Counted from the first letter of the stretch, positions 1 to 11,057 are shown. The stretch: 34,244 nucleotides of DNA from Pseudomonadota bacterium (GCA_023411815.1 JAEYOJ010000028.1:1-34244); one strand, 5' to 3'. The notes: a model not told the origin generated them from the sequence alone. A program made the numbers and translations.

Positions 1-47
1 GTGGCCCTTGGTGGGTGGGGTCTGGGGAGGGCGAAGCCCTTCCCAGT
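1..47 (+). repeat. Dispersed double-hairpin repeat, copy 1 (cut by window edge)
   Basis: The second hairpin of the dispersed family is visible: arms CTGGGGAGGGC (22-32) and GCCCTTCCCAG (36-46) around a GAA loop, with one G-U type mismatch. The first hairpin would lie to the left and is mostly outside the window. It sits 13 bases beyond the stop codon of the minus-strand DUF39 gene, so it would fold at the 3' end of that transcript. Confidence 0.7.
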
Positions 48-59
48 CTTATGCTTTTC

Positions 60-1232
60 TCAGTATGACGGGATGGGCTCCACCGGCTCGCTGAGCAGGA
101 ATTTGCCTTGCCGGATCCATTCCTTGAGCTTGTCTGCGACCTCCAGCGACATTATATGGCTGGTCAAAGGCACTGTCGGGATGCGCTTGCCATTGATCTT
201 GATCTCGCCGGACTTGAACTCGCTGAAGGGCACGTGGGCCAGGATCTTGTTCACGCCGTTGGGGTAGTCGTGGCCGTAGTCCTTGACCGGCATGAGGATG
301 TCCGAATCGGCAACGCCCGTGAACCAGGCCAGTTCCTCGTCCAGGATCGGGATGGGGATGCCCACGCCCAGGGACAGGGAGCAGCCGTAGCCCAGGAAGC
401 TGATGCCGCGCACGTAGCGCGAGTTCATGCCCTTGAGGTTGCCCTTGAGCATGAGCGTGCCCGAGGCCGTGAGCGGAATGCCGCGCTCGTTGCGCTGGGG
501 CTTGGGATTGTGCTGGGTGCCCGCTCCCATGACGTAGCCGATCCCGCCGCCCAGGAAGATGCGCGTGCCCACGCCGATGGTGCGCAGGTACGGGTCGTTG
601 AACAGCGGCGACAGCTCGCCGGCCGTGGCGAAGTTGCAGTTGCGCGCGTCGGGCTTGAGCGGCCCCATGTATGTGTAGATGGTGCGGCTGGTCAGGTTCA
701 CGGCCGCGTTGTAGTTCTGGTAGCAGTTGCGCGGGTTGAGCATCTCGGCGAAGGGCAGGTCGGCCAAGGTGATGTCGCGCTCCACGACCTTCCGGGGATA
801 GCAGTCCGTGACGTAGCTCTCGGCCTTCAGGTGCACGCTCTTGCCCGCGACCAGATCCTCGATGACGTGGCCGCCGCCGTAGTGGAAACGGCCGGGATAG
901 ACCTTGTTGAGCGGGTCGTCCTCGGTGGGCTCGGTGACGCCGATGTAGCCGTCCACGGCGGCGACTCCCCCGTAGGCCGGCACGTTGTTGAGCTTGATGC
1001 GGCTGGCCCTGATGACCGGGCCGCTTTGGCCGATGTTGAAGAACAGGCCCGAGGAGCACATGGGCGAAAAGGTGCCCGTGGTCACTACGTCCACCTCGCG
1101 GGCGGCCTTGGCCTTGCCCTCGCGGCGCACCATTTCCGTCATCTCGCTGGCGTTGACCACCACGGCCTTGCCCGCTTTGATGCGTTCGTTGATCTCGGCG
1201 ATAGTCCTCAGGGTCTGGCTCGCTCCAGCCAT
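60..1232 (-). CDS. Homocysteine biosynthesis protein, DUF39 family
   Basis: A 390-residue protein matching the DUF39/HcyBio family, which in methanogens and sulfate reducers helps form homocysteine from aspartate semialdehyde and a sulfur donor, together with a small NIL-ferredoxin protein. Visible features are the segment around MCSSG (Cys59), the VTDCYP segment (Cys144), and long Gly-rich stretches such as FLGGGIGYVMGAGTQHNPK. The family is known to depend on two conserved cysteines; Cys59 and Cys144 are my best candidates. It consists of the DUF39 part only, with no CBS or ferredoxin domain attached. I chose the ATG at 1232 because GGGAG lies 7 bases upstream; an in-frame TTG at 1268 would add 12 residues without a good ribosome site. 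The gene is divergent from dnaA. A partner ferredoxin could lie to the left, outside the window. Confidence 0.88.
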   Translation of the reverse strand: MAGASQTLRTIAEINERIKAGKAVVVNASEMTEMVRREGKAKAAREVDVVTTGTFSPMCSSGLFFNIGQSGPVIRASRIKLNNVPAYGGVAAVDGYIGVTEPTEDDPLNKVYPGRFHYGGGHVIEDLVAGKSVHLKAESYVTDCYPRKVVERDITLADLPFAEMLNPRNCYQNYNAAVNLTSRTIYTYMGPLKPDARNCNFATAGELSPLFNDPYLRTIGVGTRIFLGGGIGYVMGAGTQHNPKPQRNERGIPLTASGTLMLKGNLKGMNSRYVRGISFLGYGCSLSLGVGIPIPILDEELAWFTGVADSDILMPVKDYGHDYPNGVNKILAHVPFSEFKSGEIKINGKRIPTVPLTSHIMSLEVADKLKEWIRQGKFLLSEPVEPIPSY

Positions 1233-1393
1233 GTCCTTGCTCCCAATAATAAATGGATTATTTGACAAATACCCTTTTTAGGGCTTGGGGGTTATGAATC
1301 CGGCTGCTTTTCTTGGACCGTGCAGGGGGATACAGGCTCCAAGGAAAACTTGGCTAAAGGCTTGTTTTAGGCTAAAAGGAATTCCCTTGGAGA

Positions 1394-1454
1394 GGCAGGC
1401 GCGCCGTGCGCCCGAAAGCCTGCCGCGGGCAGGACCGTGACTCCCCTCCGGGAG
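1394..1454 (+). promoter_or_regulatory. Competing hairpins in the dnaA leader
   Basis: Segment GGCAGGC (1394-1400) can pair with GCCTGCC (1418-1424). That second segment can instead pair, as CCTGCC (1419-1424), with GGCAGG (1428-1433). A third small hairpin, CTCCC/GGGAG, lies at 1441-1454. The first two are mutually exclusive, as in attenuators, but there is no T-run after them. The 276-base gap between the divergent DUF39 gene and dnaA also holds a direct repeat GGCTAAA at 1352 and 1370, and no recognisable DnaA box cluster. A regulatory role is only inferred. Confidence 0.3.
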
Positions 1455-1508
1455 TAGAATACTTACGCCACCTCTTGTCCTTTTTCAACAACGATAGGCA
1501 AACAACCA

Positions 1509-2819
1509 GTGTCCAAAGCCTCTCTCAGAAAGCACCTGTCCAAGGTTTTCTCCGACCTGGAGCTCAAGCGCTGGTTCGACCCATTGAAGGTGGACGTGTC
1601 GCCGGAGGAAAAAAACGTGCGCGTGGCCTTTCCGCACGCCTTTTTCGGCGACTGGTTCGACAAGCACGCCCGCGGCCGCTTCGAGGCCGAGCTGACCCGC
1701 TTCTTCGGTCCCGGCTATCTGGTGCGCTACGAGGCCGGCGCAGGCCAAACCGCCCGGCAGCAGCGCCTGCCACCTAAACCCGCCCAGGGCGTGGACTTCC
1801 CTTTCGGTCACCAGTTCACCTTGGACAACTTTCTGGTCAACCGCAAGAACTCCTTTCCCATGGCCTCTGCGCGGGAGGTGGCCACCAAGGGCGGCAGCGC
1901 CTACAGCCCGTTCGTCATCTGCGGCGAGGCCGGCGCGGGCAAGACGCACCTGCTGCGCGCCGTGGCCAACGAGATCAGCAAGGCCCGCGGCATAGAGGGC
2001 ATATTCTCCGGCTCCGTGGAGGACATGAGCCAGCTCTACGCCTCGCGCTTCAGGAACGATCCGCACAAGGCCAGAGCGCATCTGAGCTCCTTCGACCACC
2101 TGTTCGTGGACGACCTGCAGCAGATCAGGAACCACCCGGACCTGCAGCAGGAGCTCATCCTCATCTTCAACGCCCTGCATGACCGCCGCAAGCAGATGGT
2201 CTTCGCCTGCACGGGCCGCCTGTCCAGCTACGACTTCCTGGACCCCAAGCTCAAGTCGCGCCTGGAATGGGGCCTCATCGTGCATCTGGAGGCTCCGGAC
2301 CTGGACATCCGCGTGCGCTACATCCAGCAGCAGCTCAAGCTGCGCAGGTTGCAGCTGAGCCAGGAGCATATCCTGACCCTGGCGCAGCGCTTCACGGACT
2401 TCCGCTTCCTGCAGGGCATCCTGCTCAAGCTCTTCGCCTTCAGGGAGCTCATGAACCGCGACATCCGCGACCGCGAGTTCGAACAGATCCTGAGCCACAC
2501 CGAGGACGTGTCCAAGCCGGCCCTCACGCCCGAGGCCGTGGTCAAGACCGTGGCCGACCACTTCAAGCTGCCGGTCAAGGACATCACCGGCAGCCGCCGG
2601 CACCAGGACGTTGTCATGGCCAGGCAGGTGGCCATGTACCTGTGCCGCAAGCTCCTGGGCAGCTCATATCCGGCCCTGGGGAGGCTCTTCGGCGGCAAGG
2701 ACCACTCCACTGTTCTTTACGCCGTGAAAAAGATAAAGGAATTGCAGCAGGATGACCAAGATATGAAACGCCTGTTGATAAGTTTGCGCGAGAAGTGCCT
2801 TTCCCAGGAGGAAATCTGA
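1509..2819 (+). CDS. dnaA: Chromosomal replication initiator protein DnaA
   Basis: A 436-residue AAA+ ATPase that binds and melts the replication origin. Visible parts: a divergent N-terminal helical domain (about 1-75), a short linker, Walker A GEAGAGKT at 139-146, Walker B FVDD at 199-202, the arginine-finger segment SRLEWG near 250-255, and the C-terminal DNA-binding domain ending in the DnaA signature around GGKDHSTVLYA (395-405). The order matches the family. The N-terminal and linker parts are short, and Walker A (GEAGAGKT) departs from the common GGTGLGKT. It starts at GTG 1509 with only a weak AGG upstream. dnaN follows after 135 bases. The organisation dnaA-dnaN-gyrB is the standard origin-proximal order. 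Confidence 0.95.
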   Translation: MSKASLRKHLSKVFSDLELKRWFDPLKVDVSPEEKNVRVAFPHAFFGDWFDKHARGRFEAELTRFFGPGYLVRYEAGAGQTARQQRLPPKPAQGVDFPFGHQFTLDNFLVNRKNSFPMASAREVATKGGSAYSPFVICGEAGAGKTHLLRAVANEISKARGIEGIFSGSVEDMSQLYASRFRNDPHKARAHLSSFDHLFVDDLQQIRNHPDLQQELILIFNALHDRRKQMVFACTGRLSSYDFLDPKLKSRLEWGLIVHLEAPDLDIRVRYIQQQLKLRRLQLSQEHILTLAQRFTDFRFLQGILLKLFAFRELMNRDIRDREFEQILSHTEDVSKPALTPEAVVKTVADHFKLPVKDITGSRRHQDVVMARQVAMYLCRKLLGSSYPALGRLFGGKDHSTVLYAVKKIKELQQDDQDMKRLLISLREKCLSQEEI

Positions 2820-2954
2820 TATGCCGTCCGCCTCGATGCTCGAACGTGCCTTTCCTGTTTCCCGTGGTGTTCCTGATTTCTCCTGCTCCAATGAACAGTT
2901 AATCCACTTACGCACCAAGTGACCGCCCTCTACAGCTAACTACAAGGAGATATC

Positions 2955-4118
2955 ATGTTTGTAAGAGTATTCCGAGATGATATCATCGAAGGACTGCAGA
3001 AGTCGGCGAGCATCATCCCGGCCAAGACAGGGGCGGCATTCCTGAGAACCATCTGGCTCAAGGCCGAGGACGGGGCGCTCAAGATCATGGCCACGGACTC
3101 GAACCTGGAATTCTGCGGCAGCTACAAGGCCGAGATCGTCGAGGAAGGCCTGGCCGGCGTGCAGGGCAGGGCTTTCTACGATCTCGTGCGCAAGCTGCCC
3201 TCGGGCCAGATCGCCATACGCATCGACGAGAGCACCAAGAACGCGGTCATCGAGCAGGGCAGCCGCAAGTACAAGCTGCCGGTCAACGACCCCTCCTGGT
3301 TCCAGAAGTTCTCCGATTACCCGGAAAGCGGCGGCGTGTTCTGGTCCGGCGACTTCCTGCAGGAACTCATAGACCGCGTGGCCTTCTGCATCAGCGACGA
3401 GGACACCATGGAGGCCATCGCCTGCATGAACATGGTGCCCAAGGACGTGGAAGGCAATCAGGTGGTGGAGGTCTGCGGCCTCAACGGCCATCAATTCGCC
3501 ATGGTGCGCTTCGTTAACGACGACATCGCCGCCCTGCTGCCGGAAAACGGCATCCTCGTGCAGAAGAAGTACGTCATCGAGCTCAAGAAGTGGCTGACCG
3601 CCGACGAGATCGAGCTGGCCATCAGCGACAAGCGTCTGTTCTGCCGCACCGGCGACAAGGGCGAGACCTTCAGCCTGCCCCTGTCCTACTACCAGTACCC
3701 GGACTACCAGGGCTTCCTGGCCAAGGTGCAGGGCAATGGCGCGTCCGCCCTGAGCTTCACGCGCACGGAGATGATCGAGTCCCTGGACCGCATCATGATC
3801 TTCAACTCCGATACCAACCGCTGCGTCAACTTCGTTTTCAACGGCCCGGAGCTGACGCTGTTCTCCCAGGGCCAGGACGTGGGCCAGGCCTCGGAGTCGA
3901 TCCCGGTGGACTTTTCCGGCGATCTGGAGAAGATAGCCTTTCCCACGCGCAACCTCATAGAAATCCTTGGGCACTACACCTCCGACCGGGTGAACCTCAC
4001 CCTGACCGGCTCCGAAGGCCCCTGCGGCATCAGGAGCGAGCAGGACAAGGACTACCTGGTCATCATCATGCCCATGAAGATCGTCGAAGAGACGTACTAC
4101 AAAGAGGAAAACGACTAA
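2955..4118 (+). CDS. dnaN: DNA polymerase III beta sliding clamp
   Basis: A 387-residue clamp subunit that encircles DNA and tethers the replicative polymerase. The length and the C-terminal LVIIMPMKI segment (family MPM-R/K-L near the C-terminus) fit DnaN, as does the N-terminal clamp domain with the GRAFYDLVRKLPSG segment near 50-64. The start is supported by AAGGAG 8 bases before the ATG. The 135-base gap after dnaA contains only one poor match to a DnaA box (TTAATCCAC near 2900). gyrB begins 3 bases after the stop codon, so the two are surely cotranscribed, and the gyrB ribosome site lies inside the dnaN end. Confidence 0.95.
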   Translation: MFVRVFRDDIIEGLQKSASIIPAKTGAAFLRTIWLKAEDGALKIMATDSNLEFCGSYKAEIVEEGLAGVQGRAFYDLVRKLPSGQIAIRIDESTKNAVIEQGSRKYKLPVNDPSWFQKFSDYPESGGVFWSGDFLQELIDRVAFCISDEDTMEAIACMNMVPKDVEGNQVVEVCGLNGHQFAMVRFVNDDIAALLPENGILVQKKYVIELKKWLTADEIELAISDKRLFCRTGDKGETFSLPLSYYQYPDYQGFLAKVQGNGASALSFTRTEMIESLDRIMIFNSDTNRCVNFVFNGPELTLFSQGQDVGQASESIPVDFSGDLEKIAFPTRNLIEILGHYTSDRVNLTLTGSEGPCGIRSEQDKDYLVIIMPMKIVEETYYKEEND

Positions 4119-4121
4119 TCC

Positions 4122-6545
4122 ATGTCTAGCGAGAACCTGCTTCAGAACGGCGCGGCCAAGAACCCGGCCAACGGCGGCTACACCGCGGACTCCATCACCG
4201 TGCTGGAAGGCCTGGCGGCCGTGCGCAAGCGACCGGCCATGTACATCGGCTCCACGGACATCCGCGGCCTGCACCATCTTGTCTACGAGGTGGTGGACAA
4301 CTCCATCGACGAAGCCATGGCCGGCTACTGCGACCGCATCAGGGTCGTGCTGCATCTGGACAACTCCGTGACCGTCTCGGACAATGGCCGCGGCATCCCC
4401 GTGGACATGCACCCAAAGGAGCACAAGCCGGCGGTCGAGGTCGTCATGACCAAGCTGCACGCAGGCGGCAAGTTCGACTCCGGCTCCTATAAGGTATCCG
4501 GCGGCCTGCACGGCGTGGGCGTGTCCTGCGTCAACGCCCTGTCCGAGTACCTGGAGGTCTTCGTCAAACGCGACGGCAAGCGCCACCACATGCGCTTCGA
4601 GCGCGGCGTGACCGTGGGCCAGCTCACGGTGATCGGCGAGGACGAGACAGCCACCGGCACCACGGTGCGCTTCCGGCCCGACGAGGAAATTTTCGAGACC
4701 AACCAGTTCTCCTACGAGACGCTCTCCAAGCGTTTCCAGGAACTGGCCTACCTGAACGACGGCCTGACCATCGAGTTCAAGGACGAGCGCGAGGCCAAGG
4801 AAGAGTCCTACTGCTACCACGGCGGCATCGTGTCCTTCGTGCGCGACCTGAACGAGGGCCAGGGCTTCCTGCACGACATCATCGACGTCTCGGGCGAAGT
4901 GGACTCGGTCATAGTCAGCCTGGCCATGCAGTACAACGCCGGCTACAAGGAAAACGTCCTCACCTTCGCCAACAACATACGCACCAAGGAAGGCGGCACG
5001 CACCTGGTCGGCTTCAAGACCGCCCTTACCCGCGCGGTGAACAACTACGTGGAAAAGGGCGACCTGCCCAAGAAGCTCAAGCAGAAGGTCTCGGGCGACG
5101 ACGTGCGCGAAGGCCTGACCGCCGTGGTCAGCGTCAAGCTGCCCAACCCGCAGTTCGAGGGCCAGACCAAGACCAAGCTCGGCAACTCCGAGATCGCCGG
5201 CATAGTCTCCTCACAGGTCTACGAGCGGCTCATGACCTTCTTCGAGGAGAACCCGAACGACGCCAAGGCCATCATAGAAAAGATCGTGGACTCGGCCCGC
5301 GCCCGCGAGGCCGCGCGCAAGGCCCGCGATCTGGTGCGGCGCAAGGGCGCCCTGTCCGACCACTCCCTGCCCGGCAAGCTGGCCGACTGCCAGTCCAAGA
5401 AGCCCGAGGAGTCCGAGCTGTTCATCGTCGAGGGCGATTCGGCGGGCGGCTCGGCCAAGCAGGGCCGCGACCCGCGCTTCCAGGCCATCCTGCCCCTGCG
5501 CGGCAAGATCCTGAACGTGGAGCGGACGCGCTTCGACAAGATGCTCGGCAACAAGGAAATCCGGGCCATGATCACGGCCATGGGCGCGGGCATCGACGAG
5601 GACATGGACCTGGAGAGGCTGCGCTACCACAAGATCGTCATCATGACCGACGCCGACGTGGACGGCGCGCACATCCGCACGCTCCTGCTGACCTTCTTCT
5701 TCCGGCAGTACAGGCAGCTCATCGACAACGGCTTCCTGTACATCGCCCAGCCACCGCTGTTCCGCGTGCAGAAGGGCAAGAACGAAAAATACATCGTGGA
5801 CGAGCCCACCCTGCGCTCGCACCTCATCGAGGCCATTGCCGGCGAGGTGACCTTGATCGCCCCCAATGAGCAGGAGATCAGCAAGAAGAAACTCGAGCGC
5901 CTGCTGGAGAAGATAGCCTATCTGGAATCCAAGGTGCGCGAGGCCGGGGCCTACGGCTTCAGCGACGAGCTGCTGCTGAGCGTACTGGAGTATGGCACGC
6001 GCCTGACGCCCGCCTCGTTCCAGGACGGCGAGCTGGAGTCCCTGCGCACATACCTGTCGAGCAAGGGCCATCTGGTCTGGACCGAGCAGGAGACGGAGCT
6101 GGACGAGCTGCGCACCTTCGTCATCTTCGAGAACGAGAACGCTCAGCGCACGCGCATCGGCGTGGAGTTCTTCAACTCCAAGCTCTATCGCTACGCCTAC
6201 GACGCCCTGGACACCATCCGCCAGACCACCGGCGGCCATGACCTGACCCTGCGCAAGCGCGAGCAGTCCTACAAGGTCAGCGGCTATTTCCAGGCCCTGC
6301 GCGCGGTCATCGACGAGGCGCACAAGGAGTACAACATCCAGCGCTACAAGGGCCTGGGCGAAATGAACCCCGAGCAGCTCTGGGAAACGACCATGAACCC
6401 CGAGAACCGCACCATGTTCCAGGTGTCCGTGGAGGACGCCGAGGAAGCGGACAAGATCTTCTCGGATCTCATGGGCGACCAGGTAGAGCCGAGGCGGCAG
6501 TTCATCGAGAGGAACGCGCTCAGCGTGAGCGAGCTGGATATTTAA
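4122..6545 (+). CDS. gyrB: DNA gyrase subunit B
   Basis: An 807-residue ATPase subunit of gyrase, which introduces negative supercoils with GyrA. The GHKL ATP-binding domain shows YEVVDNSIDEA (catalytic Glu56, Asn60), DNGRGIPVD (from Asp87) and GGLHGVGVSCVNALS (127-141). The TOPRIM domain shows EGDSAGGSAKQGRD (Glu437) and DADVDGAHI (Asp510, Asp512, Asp514). The C-terminal RYKGLGEMNPEQLW motif closes the protein. Length matches the E. coli-type long GyrB. It starts 3 bases after dnaN; a GAGGA element lies about 13 bases upstream within the dnaN end. A GC-rich hairpin repeat follows 25 bases after the stop, and the usual partner gyrA is displaced by a dinD insertion. Confidence 0.97.
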   Translation: MSSENLLQNGAAKNPANGGYTADSITVLEGLAAVRKRPAMYIGSTDIRGLHHLVYEVVDNSIDEAMAGYCDRIRVVLHLDNSVTVSDNGRGIPVDMHPKEHKPAVEVVMTKLHAGGKFDSGSYKVSGGLHGVGVSCVNALSEYLEVFVKRDGKRHHMRFERGVTVGQLTVIGEDETATGTTVRFRPDEEIFETNQFSYETLSKRFQELAYLNDGLTIEFKDEREAKEESYCYHGGIVSFVRDLNEGQGFLHDIIDVSGEVDSVIVSLAMQYNAGYKENVLTFANNIRTKEGGTHLVGFKTALTRAVNNYVEKGDLPKKLKQKVSGDDVREGLTAVVSVKLPNPQFEGQTKTKLGNSEIAGIVSSQVYERLMTFFEENPNDAKAIIEKIVDSARAREAARKARDLVRRKGALSDHSLPGKLADCQSKKPEESELFIVEGDSAGGSAKQGRDPRFQAILPLRGKILNVERTRFDKMLGNKEIRAMITAMGAGIDEDMDLERLRYHKIVIMTDADVDGAHIRTLLLTFFFRQYRQLIDNGFLYIAQPPLFRVQKGKNEKYIVDEPTLRSHLIEAIAGEVTLIAPNEQEISKKKLERLLEKIAYLESKVREAGAYGFSDELLLSVLEYGTRLTPASFQDGELESLRTYLSSKGHLVWTEQETELDELRTFVIFENENAQRTRIGVEFFNSKLYRYAYDALDTIRQTTGGHDLTLRKREQSYKVSGYFQALRAVIDEAHKEYNIQRYKGLGEMNPEQLWETTMNPENRTMFQVSVEDAEEADKIFSDLMGDQVEPRRQFIERNALSVSELDI

Positions 6546-6570
6546 GGCTTGTAGTTCATCAGCCTCCGGC

Positions 6571-6603
6571 GTCCGGGGGAGCGAGGCTCCCCCGGACCCC
6601 CTT
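6571..6603 (-). repeat. Dispersed hairpin repeat, copy 2 (single-hairpin form)
   Basis: A perfect 12-bp stem, GTCCGGGGGAGC (6571-6582) with GCTCCCCCGGAC (6586-6597), loop GAG, followed by CCCCTTGCAA. On the minus strand it reads TTGCAAGGGGGTCC then the hairpin, like the left half of the longer copies. It lies 25 bases after the gyrB stop and may also act as a transcript end, although no T-run follows. Bases 6589-6603 recur inverted at 7579-7593. Confidence 0.75.
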
Positions 6604-6627
6604 GCAATATAAGGCAGCCTATTCCCT

Positions 6628-6664
6628 GTATTTCATGCCCAAGCGACAGCTGCAATTGAAATAC
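6628..6664. promoter_or_regulatory. dinD: Inverted repeat upstream of dinD, possible operator
   Basis: GTATTTCA at 6628-6635 is repeated in inverse as TGAAATAC at 6657-6664, with 21 bases between, about 30 to 70 bases before dinD. I see no E. coli-type LexA box (CTGT-N8-ACAG) or GAAC-N4-GTTC box here. A damage-response or phage-type repressor could use this site, but that is a guess. Confidence 0.3.
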
Positions 6665-6695
6665 ATTCTCGATCTCCTCAACAGGGAGCATGGGT

Positions 6696-7535
6696 ATGTC
6701 GAAAAAGACAGTTGCCACTATGAATCAGGAATCGTTTCAGAATATTAGGCGAGAAGATGCTGACGGCAACGAATATTGGCTTGCTAGGCAGCTCTCAAGA
6801 GTTCTGGATTATTCAGAATTTAGGCATTTTTTGCCCGTGATCGAACGCGCGAAGGAAGCATGTAAGAATAGCGGTCAGTTAGTGGAAAACCATTTCGAGG
6901 ATATCCTCGAAATGGTCGAAATTGGTTCTGGAGCCCGTAGACAGATAAATGACGTCAAGCTCTCGCGCTACGCCTGCTACCTTATTGTCCAAAATGGTGA
7001 TCCTTCAAAGCCTGTCATCGCCCACGGTCAGACCTACTTTGCTGTCCAGACAAGGCGGCAAGAGTTAAGCGATGAAAAAGCATTTGCCCAATTAGATGAA
7101 AATGAAAGGCGGCTGATGCTTCGAAGTGAGCTTGTCTTTCATAATAAAGCCTTATCTTCTGCGGCAAAGGATGCTGGTGTAGAGCCTGGTTTAGATTATG
7201 CTATCTTTCAGAACCATGGCTATAAAGGTCTGTACGGTGGGCTTACTGCAAAAGATATTCACATTCGCAAGGGCTTGAAGAAGAGCCATGAAATACTTGA
7301 TCACATGGGTAGCACGGAACTAGCTGCTAACCTTTTTCGAGCTACACAGACAGAAGAAAAATTGCGACGTGATAATGTTCGCGGAAAAGCAAACGCGAAT
7401 AGGACACATTATAACGTTGGCAAAAAAGTTCGTGAAACAATCTCGGAACTGGGTGGCACCATGCCCGAGGATTTGCCAACACCCGATAAAAGCATCAAGC
7501 AGCTTGAACGCGAGAAGAAGAAGCTGAAGCAATAG
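6696..7535 (+). CDS. dinD: DNA-damage-inducible protein D (DinD)
   Basis: A 279-residue protein strongly resembling E. coli DinD along its length: WLARQLSRVLDYSEFRHF, RAKEAC, NSGQ, LSRYACYLIVQNGDPSKPVI, QTYFAVQTRRQEL, QNHGYKGLYGG, LDHMGSTELAANLFRATQT and the C-terminal ELGGTMPE-LPTP-SIKQLE are all recognisable. E. coli DinD is SOS-induced and limits RecA filament activity; the N-terminal part is BRO-N-like. I prefer the ATG at 6696, 7 bases after AGGGAG, over the ATG at 6690, which lies only 1 base after it. The gene and its flanks are visibly AT-richer than gyrB and gyrA, with different codon choice, and it splits the gyrase genes. This indicates horizontal acquisition. No toxin, integrase or restriction partner is adjacent. 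Confidence 0.93.
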   Translation: MSKKTVATMNQESFQNIRREDADGNEYWLARQLSRVLDYSEFRHFLPVIERAKEACKNSGQLVENHFEDILEMVEIGSGARRQINDVKLSRYACYLIVQNGDPSKPVIAHGQTYFAVQTRRQELSDEKAFAQLDENERRLMLRSELVFHNKALSSAAKDAGVEPGLDYAIFQNHGYKGLYGGLTAKDIHIRKGLKKSHEILDHMGSTELAANLFRATQTEEKLRRDNVRGKANANRTHYNVGKKVRETISELGGTMPEDLPTPDKSIKQLEREKKKLKQ

Positions 7536-7578
7536 CCGACTGCTTCAGCTACTGACAGCAAAGATAAAAGTCTTTGGA

Positions 7579-7600
7579 AAGGGGGTCCGGGGGGAGAACC
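7579..7600 (+). repeat. Dispersed repeat fragment, copy 3, inverted relative to copy 2
   Basis: Bases 7579-7593 (AAGGGGGTCCGGGGG) are the exact inverse of 6589-6603 beside gyrB. The sequence continues GAGAACC TTTCTTAG without a clean second arm, so it is a half or decayed element. With copy 2 it brackets the dinD cassette. Confidence 0.55.
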
Positions 7601-7645
7601 TTTCTTAGAAACGTTTGCCCCTCGGTTCCAGACTAGGGAGTGTAA

Positions 7646-10126
<2,481 letters not shown>

Positions 10127-10163
10127 CCGTGATGAGGAAGGAACCTCTCCGGAGAATGAAGTC

Positions 10164-11057
10164 ATGTCCATAGCGCTGAAGCGCATCATGCTGGCCCTTG
10201 GGTTGAGCCTGGTGTTCGTCGCCGGATGCGGAGATGGGAAGGATGCCGCCTCCCAGAAGCTGGAAAAGGCCAGAAACGCCTACAATCAGGGGCTGTACCT
10301 GGAGGCCGAGAGCGGCTACGAGCGCTTCCTGCAGGAGCATTCGCAGCATCCTGCCCGCTGGGAAGCCTGGGGCCGGCTTCTGGACATCACCTTTTCCATC
10401 AAGGGCGACCAGGAAAAGGGGATCATCCTGCTGGAAGCCATGCTGCTGGAATTCGGCGACGATCAGGAAAAGGCCGCCTTCGTGCTCCAACGCATCGGCG
10501 ACTACTACGCAGACCATAAGCAGTGGGACAAGGCAGTGGAGAAATGGGCCAAGGGCCGCCGGCTCTCGGGCCAGGGCGTGGACAACCAGTGGCCTTTCCT
10601 GCTGCGCATGGCCAGGGCCTACAGGGCCATGCACAACTACGACATGGCCCGCGAAACCCTGACCTACGGCATGAGGGGCCTGCAGGATCCCAAGGCAGTG
10701 GCGGCCTGCAAGTACGATCTGGCCATGACCTACACCTTCCTTGAGCATTGGGACAAGTCGCGCAGGCTGCTGGAAGAGGTCCTGGCCTCGGGCGATCTGT
10801 CGAGCGAGGACCATGCCGTGGCGACCTGCCTGCTTGCCGACGTGCTCATCCACTTCGGCGAGCTGGAGAGTGCCAGGGACCTTTTGGAGTCCGTGGGCAA
10901 TTCCCATCCCAATCCGCTGGCGGTGGAGATCAAGCTTGATTACCTGACGAAGGAAATCAACACCCTGAAGACAAGGCCCAAGCCCGTCATCGAAATCACC
11001 CCTGAGGATATGGTGGCCCGTCCGGACGAGGAAGGAAGGTTCTACAGGAAACTGTAA
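10164..11057 (+). CDS. TPR-repeat lipoprotein
   Basis: A 297-residue predicted lipoprotein. The signal ends in a lipobox VAGC with Cys22; Gly23 follows, so outer-membrane sorting is plausible. The mature part is a run of helical TPR-like repeats (for example KARNAYNQGLYLEAESGYERF, ARAYRAMHNYDMARETL, DLAMTYTFLEHWDKSRRLLEE), which usually bind partner proteins. GGAG is 9 bases before the ATG. It lies 37 bases after gyrA in the same direction and may share its transcript. It resembles BamD/YfiO-like and other TPR lipoproteins only in general form, so no specific function is assigned. A repeat copy and a strong terminator follow. Confidence 0.8.
   Translation: MSIALKRIMLALGLSLVFVAGCGDGKDAASQKLEKARNAYNQGLYLEAESGYERFLQEHSQHPARWEAWGRLLDITFSIKGDQEKGIILLEAMLLEFGDDQEKAAFVLQRIGDYYADHKQWDKAVEKWAKGRRLSGQGVDNQWPFLLRMARAYRAMHNYDMARETLTYGMRGLQDPKAVAACKYDLAMTYTFLEHWDKSRRLLEEVLASGDLSSEDHAVATCLLADVLIHFGELESARDLLESVGNSHPNPLAVEIKLDYLTKEINTLKTRPKPVIEITPEDMVARPDEEGRFYRKL

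Noticed and set aside
60..1265. Long ORFs opposite or in other frames of the DUF39 gene (108-1265 plus, 49-1059 minus)
   Set aside because: They are Arg/Ala/His-rich shadow translations of GC-rich coding DNA with no ribosome site or family motifs.
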